In this document: one piece after another, positions 46,976-58,763 of the stretch
Layout: the number at the start of each line of letters is the position of its first letter
Position numbering within the stretch: position 1 is the stretch's first letter
Source of the DNA: Rhabditoides inermis
Taxonomy: Eukaryota; Nematoda; Chromadorea; Rhabditida; Rhabditidae
Reading direction: 5' to 3'
Length of the DNA: 64,000 nucleotides
NCBI GenBank assembly: GCA_963966185.1
Contig: CAWZYM010000409.1
Coordinates: forward strand, 106,001 to 170,000
Position numbers and translations under genes: made by a program
The notes under the pieces: generated by a model
What the model was told of the DNA's origin: nothing
The model's database searches: none
The model's input: only the letters and a program-made list of their open reading frames with translations

Positions 46976-48539
46976 TCTTGTCATGAACTCTATTACAAGT
47001 CTAATACACTGTAGATAACAAAATTTAGAGTTTTGGAGTTGTTTACACACGTTAGACATCGAATTATAAAGTTTCGGAAATGTTTACGTTTTTGTTTATT
47101 TGTTTACCTGACTTGTAAACATCTGATATGAACTCTGCAATAAGTCTAGTACACTTTAGATATCAACCTTCTAGTTTTTGAGTTGTTTACAGCTTTGTTT
47201 ACTAGTTTTCCGAAATGAATAAACTAAAAAAAAATTGAACTTATTTTCTTGTTATCTACACTAAGTTCGAACCTTCTACCTTGAAAACCAACAAAAATAA
47301 AAATTTCAGTACATTTTTCAGTTTTAAACAGACGAAAATTGAATTATTTTTTAAATGGAACCATTTATTAAAAAAACTGAAATAATTCATGAATAAATGT
47401 ATTAAGGTAGTGATAATTAAAAAGGAAAATCCAGATGTCAACTCTCTTATAGACGAAAGTTACAGGGTCGTAAATTGAAATTTGAAGTTTATGCTAATTT
47501 ATCTCAGGTGACAGATGAGAGGCGACAGGTGAGACGGTACCTGGCAGGTACTCAGGACCTAAGGTGTCATTGGAGTAAGGGATGAGAGAATTGAAAATAT
47601 TTTCTTTAAGAAGTTGAATCACAGTTGTACTGTATTTTACGTTTTGCATCTTACCTGATTGATCCTGTCAGCGGTCAATATGCTCAACTGCAAAAATGAG
47701 CCACATTTGTTAGAAAATCAAGGTTTTTTGAAAAAGTGAAATCCTTCCACAGTGAAGCGAAAAATCTGAATCTTTGTCAGTAAATATTAGTTTTTGAGTT
47801 ATGAATTACTGTGTAAAATCCAGGTCTCAACTTTCATATAGTAAGGAATTGTAGTTGATCTAGTGAATCATGACATATGATTTTTATTTTCAGTAATAGA
47901 GTTAAGCATACGTGTTTGTGTTGATTGTGTCATAGAGAGTGATTTACCATAAAAAAATTGAAAAATTAATATTGAAAAAGAAAGAAGTTATGATGGAAAA
48001 TGTAAAATTTCTACGAAAATTTGAATATTTATATTTTGAAAACGGAATGAGTATTTCATTTGAAATTGAAATGGTGTGAACGGCCAAGTGTCTTCTATGC
48101 TAATGTGTGTCTGTTAAGAGTGATTAGTTGATATTAATTTTGTAGTTTGAGTGTGAAATGTTTCTTCAGTCTTCAGTTATGTCCTTCTGAAATTTTGGAA
48201 ATTCTATATAAACCCATATAAGGAGTTATCGGAATGAGTCCTAGTGACGTGTGTCAAGTCAATATAGTGTGCTAAGTCTAAGTTTACACTATGAGATTCA
48301 CATCTTGAAACATGGACTGAGCATATGGGTGAAAAGTTTTTCAGGCTATGTCAAGTTCTTAGTAAAGTCATACGGTAAGTAGAGCTGTGAGCGTGAAAAT
48401 GAAACGATTGCATGCGGTCACCATAAGAGTGTTAAGTTTGAAGTATGAGCTGTGTAGGTGTAATAGTCACTGAGCTAGATGCTGTGAAAAAGGTAGCCAC
48501 ACCCGTCATAGCAAATTTTATATAGCCCTGCCAGGGCGA
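46976..48539 (+). repeat. Family-B long unit, 5'-truncated by the Helitron
   Basis: It lacks the hairpin cluster. It has the 18S-like stretch at 47,652-47,703 (variant GGTCAATATGCT), the CAGGTG cluster (47,505-47,563) and the end signature CATAGCAAATTTTATATAGC. The second 18S-like half is deleted (about 48,090). Confidence 0.85.
47652..47703 (+). other. 18S-5'-end-like stretch
   Basis: TACCTGATTGATCCTGTCAG followed by CGGTCAATATGCT, with one extra A compared with the copy at 28,374. Confidence 0.68.
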
Positions 48540-48582
48540 CTAGCGGGCCGGAGGCTCGCTTCGCTCGCCTCCGGCCCGCTAG
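48540..48582. repeat. CTAG-edged palindrome, type P2 long
   Basis: Preceded by the small hairpin GCCCTGCCAGGGC and GA. Followed by the two extra TTCG hairpins. Confidence 0.88.
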
Positions 48583-50455
48583 TGGCGGCGGCTTCGCCGC
48601 CGCACTGCGCTTCGAGGCTCGCGCGCCTTCGGCGCGCTCGCCTCTCCGCGTCAAATCATCAACACTTCAAATCTGAACTCTACTATGGCTCAAGTACACA
48701 TCAAAGATCGAAATCTCAAGTTTTATAGTTGTTTACTTGTTTACATGACTTGTAAACACTATACCTTAACTCTCCTTAAGGTTTAGTATCGATTAGTTAT
48801 CAAAATCAGGAGATTCGGAGTTGTTTACTTTTTTGTTTACTTGTTTACCTAAGTTGTTTACCTTAAAAAAATGTAATTATTAACTTGTTACCTGTACCAA
48901 GTATGAACCTTCTACTTCAAAAAATAACAAAGTTATAAATTTTATAACATTTCTGAGTATTAAAAAGGCGGAAATTGAAAAATTAATTAAAATTCAAACA
49001 TTAATTACAGATCTGAAATAATTTATGAATAAAGGTATTACGGTAGTGATAATTAAATAGGAAAATCCAGGTGTCAACTCTCATCTAGACGAAAGTTACA
49101 GGGTCGTAAAGTGAAATTTTAAGTTTATGCTAATTTATCTCAGGTGACAGATGAGAGGCGACAGGTGAGACGGTACCTGGCAGGTACTCAGGACCTAAGG
49201 TGTCATTGGTGAAAGGAATGAGAGAATTAAAAATAGTTTTTCTAAGAAGTTGAAACTTGGATCTACTGTATTTTACGTTTTGCATCTTGCCTGATTGATC
49301 CTGTCAGCGGTCAATATGCTCAACTGCAAAAATGAGCCACATTTTGTTGAAAATCAAGGTTTTTTGAAAAAGTGAAATCCTTCCACAGTGAAGCGAAAAA
49401 TCTGAATCTTTGTCAGTAAATATTAGTTTTTGAGTTATGAATTACTGTGCCAAATCCAGGTCTCAACTCTTAGATAGTAAGGGATTGTAGTTGATCTAGT
49501 GAATCATGTAATATGATTTTTATTTTCAGTAATAGAGTTGAGCATACGTGTTTTTGTTGATTGTGTCATAGAGAGTGATTTACCATAAAAAATTTGAAAA
49601 ATTAATATTGAAAACGAAAGAAGTTATGATCAAAAATCTAAAATTTCCACGAAAATTTGAATATTCATATTTTGAAAACGGAATGAGTATTTCATTTGAA
49701 ATTGAAATGGTGTGAACGGCCAAGTGTCTTCTATCATCAGCTGAAGTTTGAAGTTTTAGTCTTCAAAACAAACAAAGATATTCAAGGTTTTTGCGTTTTG
49801 CATCTTACGTGATTGATCCTGTCAGAAAATGAAAATTGCTGTAAAACTTTTTTGAACTGGTTTTTTGAAATGAAACTGTAAAACTGTAAATAAAACGCGT
49901 GTTTCATGTTACTGTGCAAGTTTCATGAAAAAATATGAAGTTTGAAGGTAGGTTTACATAGAAGCGAACCGAGTTGTTAGTGAACCCATTTAAGGAAATT
50001 AGATAGGAACCTATGCTAATGTGTGTCTGTTAAGAGTGATTAGTTGATCTTAAGTTTGTAGTTTGAGTGTGAAAAGTTTCTTCAGTATTGAGTTATGTTC
50101 TTCTGAAATTTTGCAAATTCTATATAAACCCATATAAGGAGTTATCGGAATGAGTCCTAGTGACTTGTGCCTAGTCACTATATTGTGCTAAGTCTAAGTT
50201 TGGAGTTTCGGAACTTCATATAGAAACGTGGACTGAGCATTTGGATAAATAGTTTTTTCAGGCTATGTCAAGTTGTTAGTAAAGTCATACGGTAAGTAGA
50301 GGTGTGTGTGTGAAAATGAAACGATTGCATGCGGTCAACATAAGAATGTTAAGTTTAAAGTATGAGCTGTGTAGGTGTAATAGTCACTGAGCTACATGTT
50401 GTGACCGACAGATATACAACGACCATAGCAAATTTTTAATAGGCCGGCCAGGCGA
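48583..50455 (+). repeat. Family-B long unit, full length
   Basis: Hairpin cluster, TTGTTTAC monomers, CAGGTG cluster (about 49,138-49,195), 18S-like stretch (49,288-49,340), its shorter second copy (about 49,808), TATATAAACCCATATAAGG (about 50,120) and the end signature GACCATAGCAAATTTTTAAT with hairpin GGCCGGCC. Confidence 0.86.
49288..49340 (+). other. 18S-5'-end-like stretch
   Basis: TGCCTGATTGATCCTGTCAG followed by CGGTCAATATGCT. Confidence 0.68.
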
Positions 50456-50496
50456 CTAGCGGCCGGAGGCTCGCTTCGCTCGCCTCCGGCCGCTAG
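50456..50496. repeat. CTAG-edged palindrome, type P2 short
   Basis: Arms CTAGCGGCCGGAGG / CCTCCGGCCGCTAG. It is followed by GGCGCTTCGCGCC and GC-rich hairpins. Confidence 0.88.
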
Positions 50497-52258
50497 TGGC
50501 GGCGCTTCGCGCCGCGTTCGCTCCAAGGCTCGCGTGCCTTCGGCGCGCTCGCCTTTCCGCTGTATGACCTCTAAGTATATACTCTTAACATAACTTTAAA
50601 CCACAACTTTGAACTCAGTACTTGGTCTAGTACACGTTAGATACCTAATAAATGAGATTTGTACTTGTTTACTTTTTTGTTTACTTGTTTACATCATAAA
50701 CAAACAACAAAATAAAACTCTGTACTTTGTGTACTTCATGTTAGAGACTTTAAAACACATTTCTGAGTTGTTTACAAACTTGTTTACTTGTTTACTTCAC
50801 TTGTAAACAACAAATATGAACTCAGTACTTGGTCTAGTACACGTTAGATACCTTTTAAATGAGATTTAGAGTTGTTTACTTATTTGTTTACTTGTTTGCA
50901 TGCCAAATAAACAATGAAATCGAACTGAGTACTTTGTATACTACACGTTACAGACCTTTAAAACACATTTCTGAGTTGTTTACAAACTTGTTTACTTGTT
51001 TACTTCTTTTGTAAACAACAAATATGAACTCAGTACTTGGTTTAGTACACGTTAGATACCTTTAAAATGAGATTTGGGGTTGTTTACTTAATTGTTTACT
51101 TGTTCACTGTTGTTGTTTACCAAAAAAATTGAACTTGTTTACTTGTTACCCGTACCAAGTATCAAGTCTCTAGGTCGAAAACTGACAGAGTTCATATAGA
51201 AGTGTCACAAATTTCAGATTCTAAGTCCAGAGTTGTTAGTGAACCCATATAAGGAGTTATGCAAATGAGATGCAAAGTTAGATGTGCCGTCTCATGGACC
51301 ACCAAAGCTTAAGTCTAGAAGGTCAGCTCGAGATCTCTATTCAGAAACTCTGTACGTGAGCGGACAACAAACAAACGCCATAGGAAATTTTTCAAACGCC
51401 ATAGGAAATCTTAGAAATCTTTAAAACAAACTTTAAATTTGTTGACAAAGTTGTTTACTTGTTGACAAACATGTAAACAAGAACATCGCTGACTTGCCTC
51501 CAGGTCACATACCAAGTTTGGACTCTTCAGCATCAAAACTGACCAAGATACAACATTACCATAATTGGAATTATGCAAATGAGGTCATTAATCAAAAATT
51601 CAATCACCAATCCTACAGTACCCTTACCCTAAAAGGGCACATCAGTAACACTGAAATTGACCGAGATACAACAATACCATATTTGGAAATATGCAAATGA
51701 GGTCATAAATCTAAATTTAAATCAACGACTCTAAAGTACCTTAACCTAAAAAGAACACCTCAATAACACAAAAACTGACCGAGTTACAACATTACCATAA
51801 TTGGAAATATGCAAATGAGGTCAGAAACCAAAATTTAATTTGTCGACCCTACACTACCCTAACCCTAAAAGGACACCTCAGTAACACTGAAACTGACCGA
51901 GATACAACATTACCATAATTGGAAATATGCAAATGAGGTCATGAATCAAAATTTCAATCACCGACCCTACAGTACCTTAACCCTTAAAGGGCATCTCAAT
52001 AGCTCGAAAACGAACCATAGTTTACATAGAAATGGCCATCTCTCAGATTCTATGTTCTCAAATATGCAAATTTTCCAGGGAGAACCCATATAAGGAATGG
52101 TCAGATCACGACCCCAGGTGAAATTTTGCGTGCGGTCACCACCTGAGATCTAATTTCCATACCTCAACCCCCATCGATCACTACAACTTGAGATACAACC
52201 CCGGACAGACAGACACACAAACATACACCATAGCATAATTTATAGGGGGTGGGCGGGT
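50497..52258 (+). repeat. Family-B unit (short type) with a three-copy octamer block
   Basis: 209-bp dimers (50,600-51,100), the module CCCATATAAGGAGTTATGCA (about 51,246), a near end signature (CGCCATAGGAAATTTTTCAA, about 51,378), then closely similar ~120-bp repeats with ATTGGAAATATGCAAATGAG at about 51,570, 51,685, 51,805 and 51,925. It ends with ACCATAGCATAATTTATAGG and no palindrome. Confidence 0.82.
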
Positions 52259-53154
52259 GATGCGTTCGCTCCAAGGCTTGCGCGCCTTCGGCGCGCTCGC
52301 CTTTCCGCTGTATGACCTCTAAGTATATACTCTTAACATAACTTTAAACCACAACTTTGAACTCAGTACTTGGTCTAGTACACGTTAGATACCTAATAAA
52401 TGAGATTTGTACTTGTTTACTTTTTTGTTTACTTGTTTACATCATAAACAAACAACAAAATAAAACTCTGTACTTTGTGTACTTCATGTTAGAGACTTTA
52501 AAACACATTTCTGAGTTGTTTACAAACTTGTTTACTTGTTTACTTCACTTGTAAACAACAAATATGAACTCAGTACTTGGTCTAGTACACGTTAGATACC
52601 TTTTAAATGAGATTTAGAGTTGTTTACTTATTTGTTTACTTGTTTGCATGCCAAATAAACAATGAAATCGAACTGAGTACTTTGTATACTACACGTTACA
52701 GACCTTTAAAACACATTTCTGAGTTGTTTACAAACTTGTTTACTTGTTTACTTCTTTTGTAAACAACAAATATGAACTCAGTACTTGGTTTAGTACACGT
52801 TAGATACCTTTAAAATGAGATTTGGGGTTGTTTACTTAATTGTTTACTTGTTCACTGTTGTTGTTTACCAAAAAAATTGAACTTGTTTACTTGTTACCCG
52901 TACCAAGTATCAAGTCTCTAGGTCGAAAACTGACAGAGTTCATATAGAAGTGTCACAAATTTCAGATTCTAAGTCCAGAGTTGTTAGTGAACCCATATAA
53001 GGAGTTATGCAAATGAGATGCAAAGTTAGATGTGCCGTCTCATGGACCACCAAAGCTTAAGTCTAGAAGGTCAGCTCGAGATCTCTATTCAGAAACTCTG
53101 TACGTGAGCGGACAACAAACAAACGCCATAGGAAATTTTTCAAACGCCATAGGA
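52259..53154 (+). repeat. Tandem duplicate of 50,510-51,405
   Basis: Offset of 1,748 bp. No difference was seen over most of about 890 bp, apart from the GC-rich start. The palindrome that should stand at its 5' side is deleted. It ends CAAACGCCATAG directly before the P3 palindrome. Confidence 0.88.
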
Positions 53155-53208
53155 CTAGCCCGAGCGGCGCTGGCGCGCCGCTCAGGCTAGGGCCGCCTTC
53201 GGCGGCCT
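53155..53208. repeat. CTAG-edged palindrome, type P3, plus TTCG hairpin
   Basis: CTAGCCCGAGCGGCG ... CGCCGCTCAGGCTAG (one stem mismatch), followed by GGCCGCC-TTCG-GGCGGCC. It is the sister copy of 17,431-17,480 with both CTAG edges present. Confidence 0.85.
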
Positions 53209-55031
53209 CACCACTCGAACATCGAAACTGAAATCATCACTCAAAACTACTTTCAGAACTAAAATCTGTCCACAAACCTGTAATCCAACTAAGAAGTACA
53301 TTACAAGACAGAACACCAAAATTGAAGACAATTGAACGTTGTTTACAAATTTGTTTACTTGTTTACACTTTATGTGACACGATACACATCTTTAAAACAC
53401 GTTTTCAGGTTGTTTGCGCATTTGTTTACTTGTTTACAACTTCTGTAAACAACATTTTTGAACTCATAAAAAATTTTACTAAACAACTAAACATTTGACA
53501 TCTTCAAAACACACTTTCAGGTTGTTTACATAGTTGTTTACTTGTTAACTTCATCTATAAACAACATTTTTGAACTCGCCTCTTGGTGTACTACATCTTA
53601 GACACCTTCAAAACAAACTTTAAATTTGTTTACAAAGTTGTTTACTTGTTGACAAACATGTAAACAACAATATCGCTGACTTGCCTCCAGGTCACATACC
53701 AAATTTGGACTTTTTGGCATCAAAACTGACCAAGATACGACATTACCATATTTGGAAATATGCAAATGAGGTCATAATTCAAAATTTTAATCACCGACCC
53801 TACAGTACCCTAACCCTAATAGGGCATCTCAGTAGCTCAAAAACTAACCATAGTTTACATAGAACTGGTCATCTCTCAGATTCTATGTTCTCAAATATGC
53901 AAATTTTCTAGAGAGAACCCATATAAGGAATGGTCAGATCAGGACCCCAGGTTTGAAATGAGATTTGTAGTTGTTTACTTTTTGTTGACTTGTTTACATC
54001 AGAAATAAACAATAAAATCGAACTTAGTACTTTGTGTACTACATGTTAGAGACCTTTAAAACTCATTTCTGAGTTGTTTATAAACTTGTTTACTTGTTTA
54101 CTTCACTTGTAAACAAAAATTAAGAACTCAGTACTTGGTCTAGTACACGTTAGAGACCTTTGAAATGAGATTTGTAGTTGTTTACATTTTGTTCACTTGT
54201 TTACATCAGAAATAAACAAGAAAATCGAACTTAGTACTTTGTGTACTACATGTTAGAGACCTTTGAAACTCGTTTCTGAGTTGTTTACAAACTTGTTTAC
54301 TTGTTTACTTCACTTGTAAACAACAATTATGAACTTAGTACTTGATCTAGTACACGTTAGATACCTTAAAAATGAGATTTGGTGTTGTTTACTTATTGGT
54401 TTACTTGTTTACTGTTGTTGTTTACCAAAAAATTCGAACTTGTTAACTTGTTACTTGTACCAAGCATGAAGTCTCTAGGTCTAGAACTGACTGAGAAACT
54501 AATTTTACTATTTAAAAAGTAATTTAGAGACAACATTTACCGTATTTGGGAATATGCAAATGAGGTGACATTATAAAATCTGATTATCGACGTTTATCTT
54601 GTCATAACCCTAGAAAGGTATCTTCATATCTCAAAAATGAGATGAAGTTTACATAGAAGTTCTGAAAAATGGAATTTTGAACTTGTGTTTATTGTTTACT
54701 TGTTTGTTTACTTGTTTACCTGTATTGTTTACCTAAATTAAAAGTCTTGTGTACTTGTCATATGTACCAAGTAGTAACTGTGTACCTGTGAAATGAAGCG
54801 AGTTATAACCAAAATTCGGTCGAAAAGTGTCATTTTCAGTCTATGTCCAGGTGTCAGGTTGCTAGTGAACCCCTATAAGGAGTTATGCAAATGAGATGTC
54901 ATAGTAACCATCGCGTCTCAGTTAGTACCAAACCTTAACTCCGAAGTTGTGTCCTGATTCGTTTAAAGAGTAATGAGTTATGAGTCTGGACATCAGACAC
55001 CATAGGACATTTTAGGGGGGGAGAGTGGCGA
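53191..55031 (+). repeat. Family-B unit (P3-headed), LINE-free paralogue
   Basis: The first 750 bp are collinear with 17,463-17,848 plus 21,237-21,600 and lack the LINE. The part from about 53,950 matches 21,830-22,694. It ends ACACCATAGGACATTTTAGG. Confidence 0.86.
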
Positions 55032-55074
55032 CTAGCGGGCCGGAGGCTCGCTTCGCTCGCCTCCGGCCCGCTAG
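55032..55074. repeat. CTAG-edged palindrome, type P2 long
   Basis: Follows GGGGGGAGAGTGGCGA. It opens a unit with the three-hairpin cluster. Confidence 0.88.
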
Positions 55075-56282
55075 TGGCGGCGGCTTCGCCGCCGCACTGC
55101 GCTTCGAGGCTCGCGCGCCTTTGGCGCGCTCGCCTCTCCGCGTCAAATCATCAAAACTTCTAATCTTAACTCTACTACAGCTCTAGTACACATCAGATAT
55201 GGAAATCTCAAGTTTTATAGTTGTTTAAATTTTTGTTTATTTGTTTACATGACTTGTAAACATTACATATGAACTCTCCGTTGGATCTAGTTTACATCAA
55301 ACATCGAAATCTCAAGTTTTGGAGTTGATTACAACTTTGTTTACTTGTTTATTTATCATGTGAACATCAGATATGAACTCTCCATCAAGTCTAGTACACT
55401 TTAGATATCAAAATCTCTAGTTTTGGAGTTGTTTACAACTTTGTTTACTTGTTTACTTATCATGTAAACATCAGATATGAACTCTCCATCAAGTCTAGTA
55501 CACTTCAGATATGAAAATCTAGGGTTTTGGAGTTGTTTACAACTTTGTTTACTTGTTTACCTAACTTGTAAACACTACTATGTAACTCTCCAAATGATTT
55601 AGTATCGATTATACATCAAAATCAGGATATTTGGAGTTGTTTACTTTTTTGTTTACTTGTTTACCGAAGTTGTTTACCTAAAAAATTGTAATTATTTACT
55701 TGTTACTTGTACCAAGTATGAACCTTCTTCCTTGAAAACCAACTGAGATATTAATTTTAGAACATTTTTCAGTATCAAAAAGACGAAATTGAATAATTAA
55801 TTAAAATTGAAACATAAATTAAAAATCTGAAATAATTCATGAATAAAGGTATCACGGTAGTGATAATTAAATAAGAAAATCCAGGTGTCAACTCTCATCT
55901 AGACGAAAATTACGGGGTCGTAAAGTGAAATTTGAAGTTTATGTTAATTTATCTCAGGTGACAGGTGAGAGGCGACAGGTGAGATGGTACCTGGCAGGTA
56001 CTCAGGACCTAAGGTGTCTTTAGTGAAAGGGTCAGTACTGTATCATGTTTGTGGGAAAAGTTATTGTGACTCAAAAGTGAAAAGTGCTCGAAAAATCGAT
56101 ATTTTCAGGTGTATCTACCTGTGCAGGTGAGCTAGGTGGATGAATCTGAGCGGTGACCGTGTGGTCAAGGGACCCATCAAAACGTACCGAGTTGACAAGA
56201 TTTGAACTTTTGAGTCTTGAGATATGTGCCCGGACAAAGAAACATACGCCATAGCAAATTTTATATAGCCCTGCCTGGGCGA
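55075..56282 (+). repeat. Family-B unit, shortened long type
   Basis: Five TTGTTTAC monomers (55,200-55,690) and the CAGGTG cluster (55,957-56,010), then a jump (about 56,030) past the 18S-like part to a different 3' half with TATTTTCAGGTGTATCTACC. It ends CGCCATAGCAAATTTTATAT with hairpin GCCCTGCCTGGGC. Confidence 0.84.
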
Positions 56283-56325
56283 CTAGCGGGCCGGAGGCTC
56301 GCTTCGCTCGCCTCCGGCCCGCTAG
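56283..56325. repeat. CTAG-edged palindrome, type P2 long
   Basis: Same arms as at 55,032. Followed by the extra TTCG hairpins. Confidence 0.88.
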
Positions 56326-57574
56326 TGGCGGCGGCTTCGCCGCCGCACTGCGCTTCGAGGCTCGCGCGCCTTCGGCGCGCTCGCCTCTCCACGTCAAATC
56401 ATCAAAACTTCAAATGTGAACTCTACTACAGCTCTAGTACACATCAGACATGGAAATCTCAAGTTTTATAGTTGTTTACATTTGTGTTTACTTGTTTACA
56501 TGACTTGTAAACATTAAATATGAACTCTCCTTTGGGTCTAGTTTACATCAAACATTGAAATCAGAAGATTTGGAGTTGTTTACTTTTTTGTTTACTTGTT
56601 TACCTGACTTATAAACATCTGAAATGAACTTTCTATCAAGTCTAGTACACTTTAGATATCAAAATCTCTAGTTTTGGAGTTGTTAACAACTTTGTTTACT
56701 TGTTTACCTGACTTGTAAACACTACATTGTAACTCTCCGTCTGGTCTAGTATCGATTAGACATCAAAATCAGAAGATTTGGAGTTGTTTACTTTTTTTGT
56801 TTACTTGTTTATCTGTTTTGTTTACGTAAACATCGTACTTGTTTACTTGTTACCTATACCAAGTATGAAGTTCGTAGCAGTAATACAAGCTGAGAAATGC
56901 ACATGACCTTATTTGGAATATGTAAATGAGGTGAATGAGGACGAATTGTTTATCTAAAATTTAGTACTTGTTTGCTTGTTACCTGTACGAAATATGAACC
57001 TTCTACCTCGACAAATAACCGAGTTATGAATTTTCAAATATTTCTGAGCATTTAAAATGTGTTTTTTTGAAAATAAATTAAAATTCAAAAAATAGCTAAA
57101 ATTCTGGTAATTTGCATACGAGATGGTATTGATACACTTATAATTAAATGATAAAATCCAGCTTCCAACTATCTCATTAGTGGACACAGTAGATGGTTTT
57201 GTAATCTGACACTGAAAACATACACTTATATTGTGTGTAGTTTGCTTCCTTGTTTACTTGTTTACCTGAATTGTTTACCTCAAGCGAGATACTTGTCTAC
57301 ATGTTAGTTCTAGAAAGTATCAGTACTGCTACAAGTTTGTGGAGAAAGTTATTGGGACTCAAAAGTGGAAAGTGGTCAAAAAATCGATATTTTCAGGTGT
57401 ATCTACCTGTGCAGGTGAGCTGGGTTAATGAAAATGGAACGATTGCGTACGGTCAGGGGACCCATCAAATCGTGCCGAGTTGACAAGGATCGGACTTTTG
57501 AGACTTGAGATATGAGCCTGGAAAAACATACATACGCCATAGCAAATTTTATATAGCCCCTGCCGCCGGGGCGA
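56326..57574 (+). repeat. Family-B unit, alternative 3' half
   Basis: TTGTTTAC monomers, then the half with CAGGTGTATCTACCTGTGCA (about 57,393) and the end signature CGCCATAGCAAATTTTATAT with hairpin GCCCC-TGCCGCC-GGGGC. No gene seen; the short frames are repeat by-products. Confidence 0.84.
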
Positions 57575-57617
57575 CTAGCGGGCCGGAGGCTCGCTTCGCT
57601 CGCCTCCGGCCCGCTAG
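57575..57617. repeat. CTAG-edged palindrome, type P2 long
   Basis: Followed by a cluster in which part of the third hairpin is deleted (GAGGCTCGCGCTCGCCTC). Confidence 0.88.
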
Positions 57618-58720
57618 TGGCGGCGGCTTCGCCGCCGCACTGCGCTTCGAGGCTCGCGCTCGCCTCTTCGCGTCAACTCATCAAAAACTCCAATCTGAAC
57701 TCTCCTATGGCTCTAATCCACATCAGACAATGAAATCTAAAGTTTTATAGTTGTTTACATTTTTGTTTACTTGTTTACCTGACTTGTAAACACTATGTTT
57801 GAACTCTCCTGCAGGTTTAGTATCAATTAGATCCCAAAATCGCTAGTTTTGGAGTTGTTTACAACTTTGTTTACTTGTTTACTTGTCATGTAAACATCAG
57901 ATATGAACTCTTCATCGAGTCTAGTACACTTTAGATATCAAAATCTATAGTTTTGGAGTTGTTTACAAATTTGTTTACTCGTTTACCTGACTTGTAAACA
58001 CTATCTTTGAACTCTCCTGCAGGTTTAGTATCGATATCAAAATCAGGAGATTTGGACTTGTTTACTTTTTTGTTTACTTGTTTACCTAAGTTGTTTACCT
58101 AAAAAATTGTATTTATTTACTTGTTGCCTGTACCAAGTATGAACCTTGTACCTCAAAAAATACCCCAGTTATCGATTTTAAAGTGTTTCTGAGTAATTAA
58201 AAAGTGAAATTTTGAAAATTAAATAAAATTCAAAAAATAGATAAAAATCTGGTGATTTGTATAGCAGATGTTATTGTTGTACTGATAATTAAACGATAAA
58301 ATCCAGCTTCCAACTGTCTCATTAGCGGACACAGTAGATGGTTTTGTAATCTGGCTCTGAAAACAGGCACTTATATTGAGTGGTGTTTACTTCTTTGTTT
58401 ACTTGTTTACTTAACTTGTTTACATAAAGTTAGTTACTTGTCTACATGTTAGTTGTAGAAAATATCAGTACTGTATCATGTTTGTGGATCACAGTTATGA
58501 GTACTGAAACCTAAAAAATGCTCGAAAAATCGATATTTTCAGGTGTATCTACCTGTGCAGGTGAGCTGGGTTAATGAAAATGGAACGATTGCGTACGGTC
58601 AAGGGACCCATCAAATCGTGCCGAGTTGACAAAGATCGGACTTTTGAGACTTGAGATATGAGCCTGGAAAAACATACATACGCCATAGCAAATTTTATAT
58701 AGCCCCTGCCGCCGGGGCGA
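57618..58720 (+). repeat. Family-B unit, alternative 3' half
   Basis: Closely related to 56,326-57,574 in its 3' half, including TATTTTCAGGTGTATCTACC (about 58,536) and the same GCCCC...GGGGC hairpin. Confidence 0.84.
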
Positions 58721-58763
58721 CTAGCGGGCCGGAGGCTCGCTTCGCTCGCCTCCGGCCCGCTAG
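58721..58763. repeat. CTAG-edged palindrome, type P2 long
   Basis: Identical stem to 57,575. The full three-hairpin cluster follows. Confidence 0.88.
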
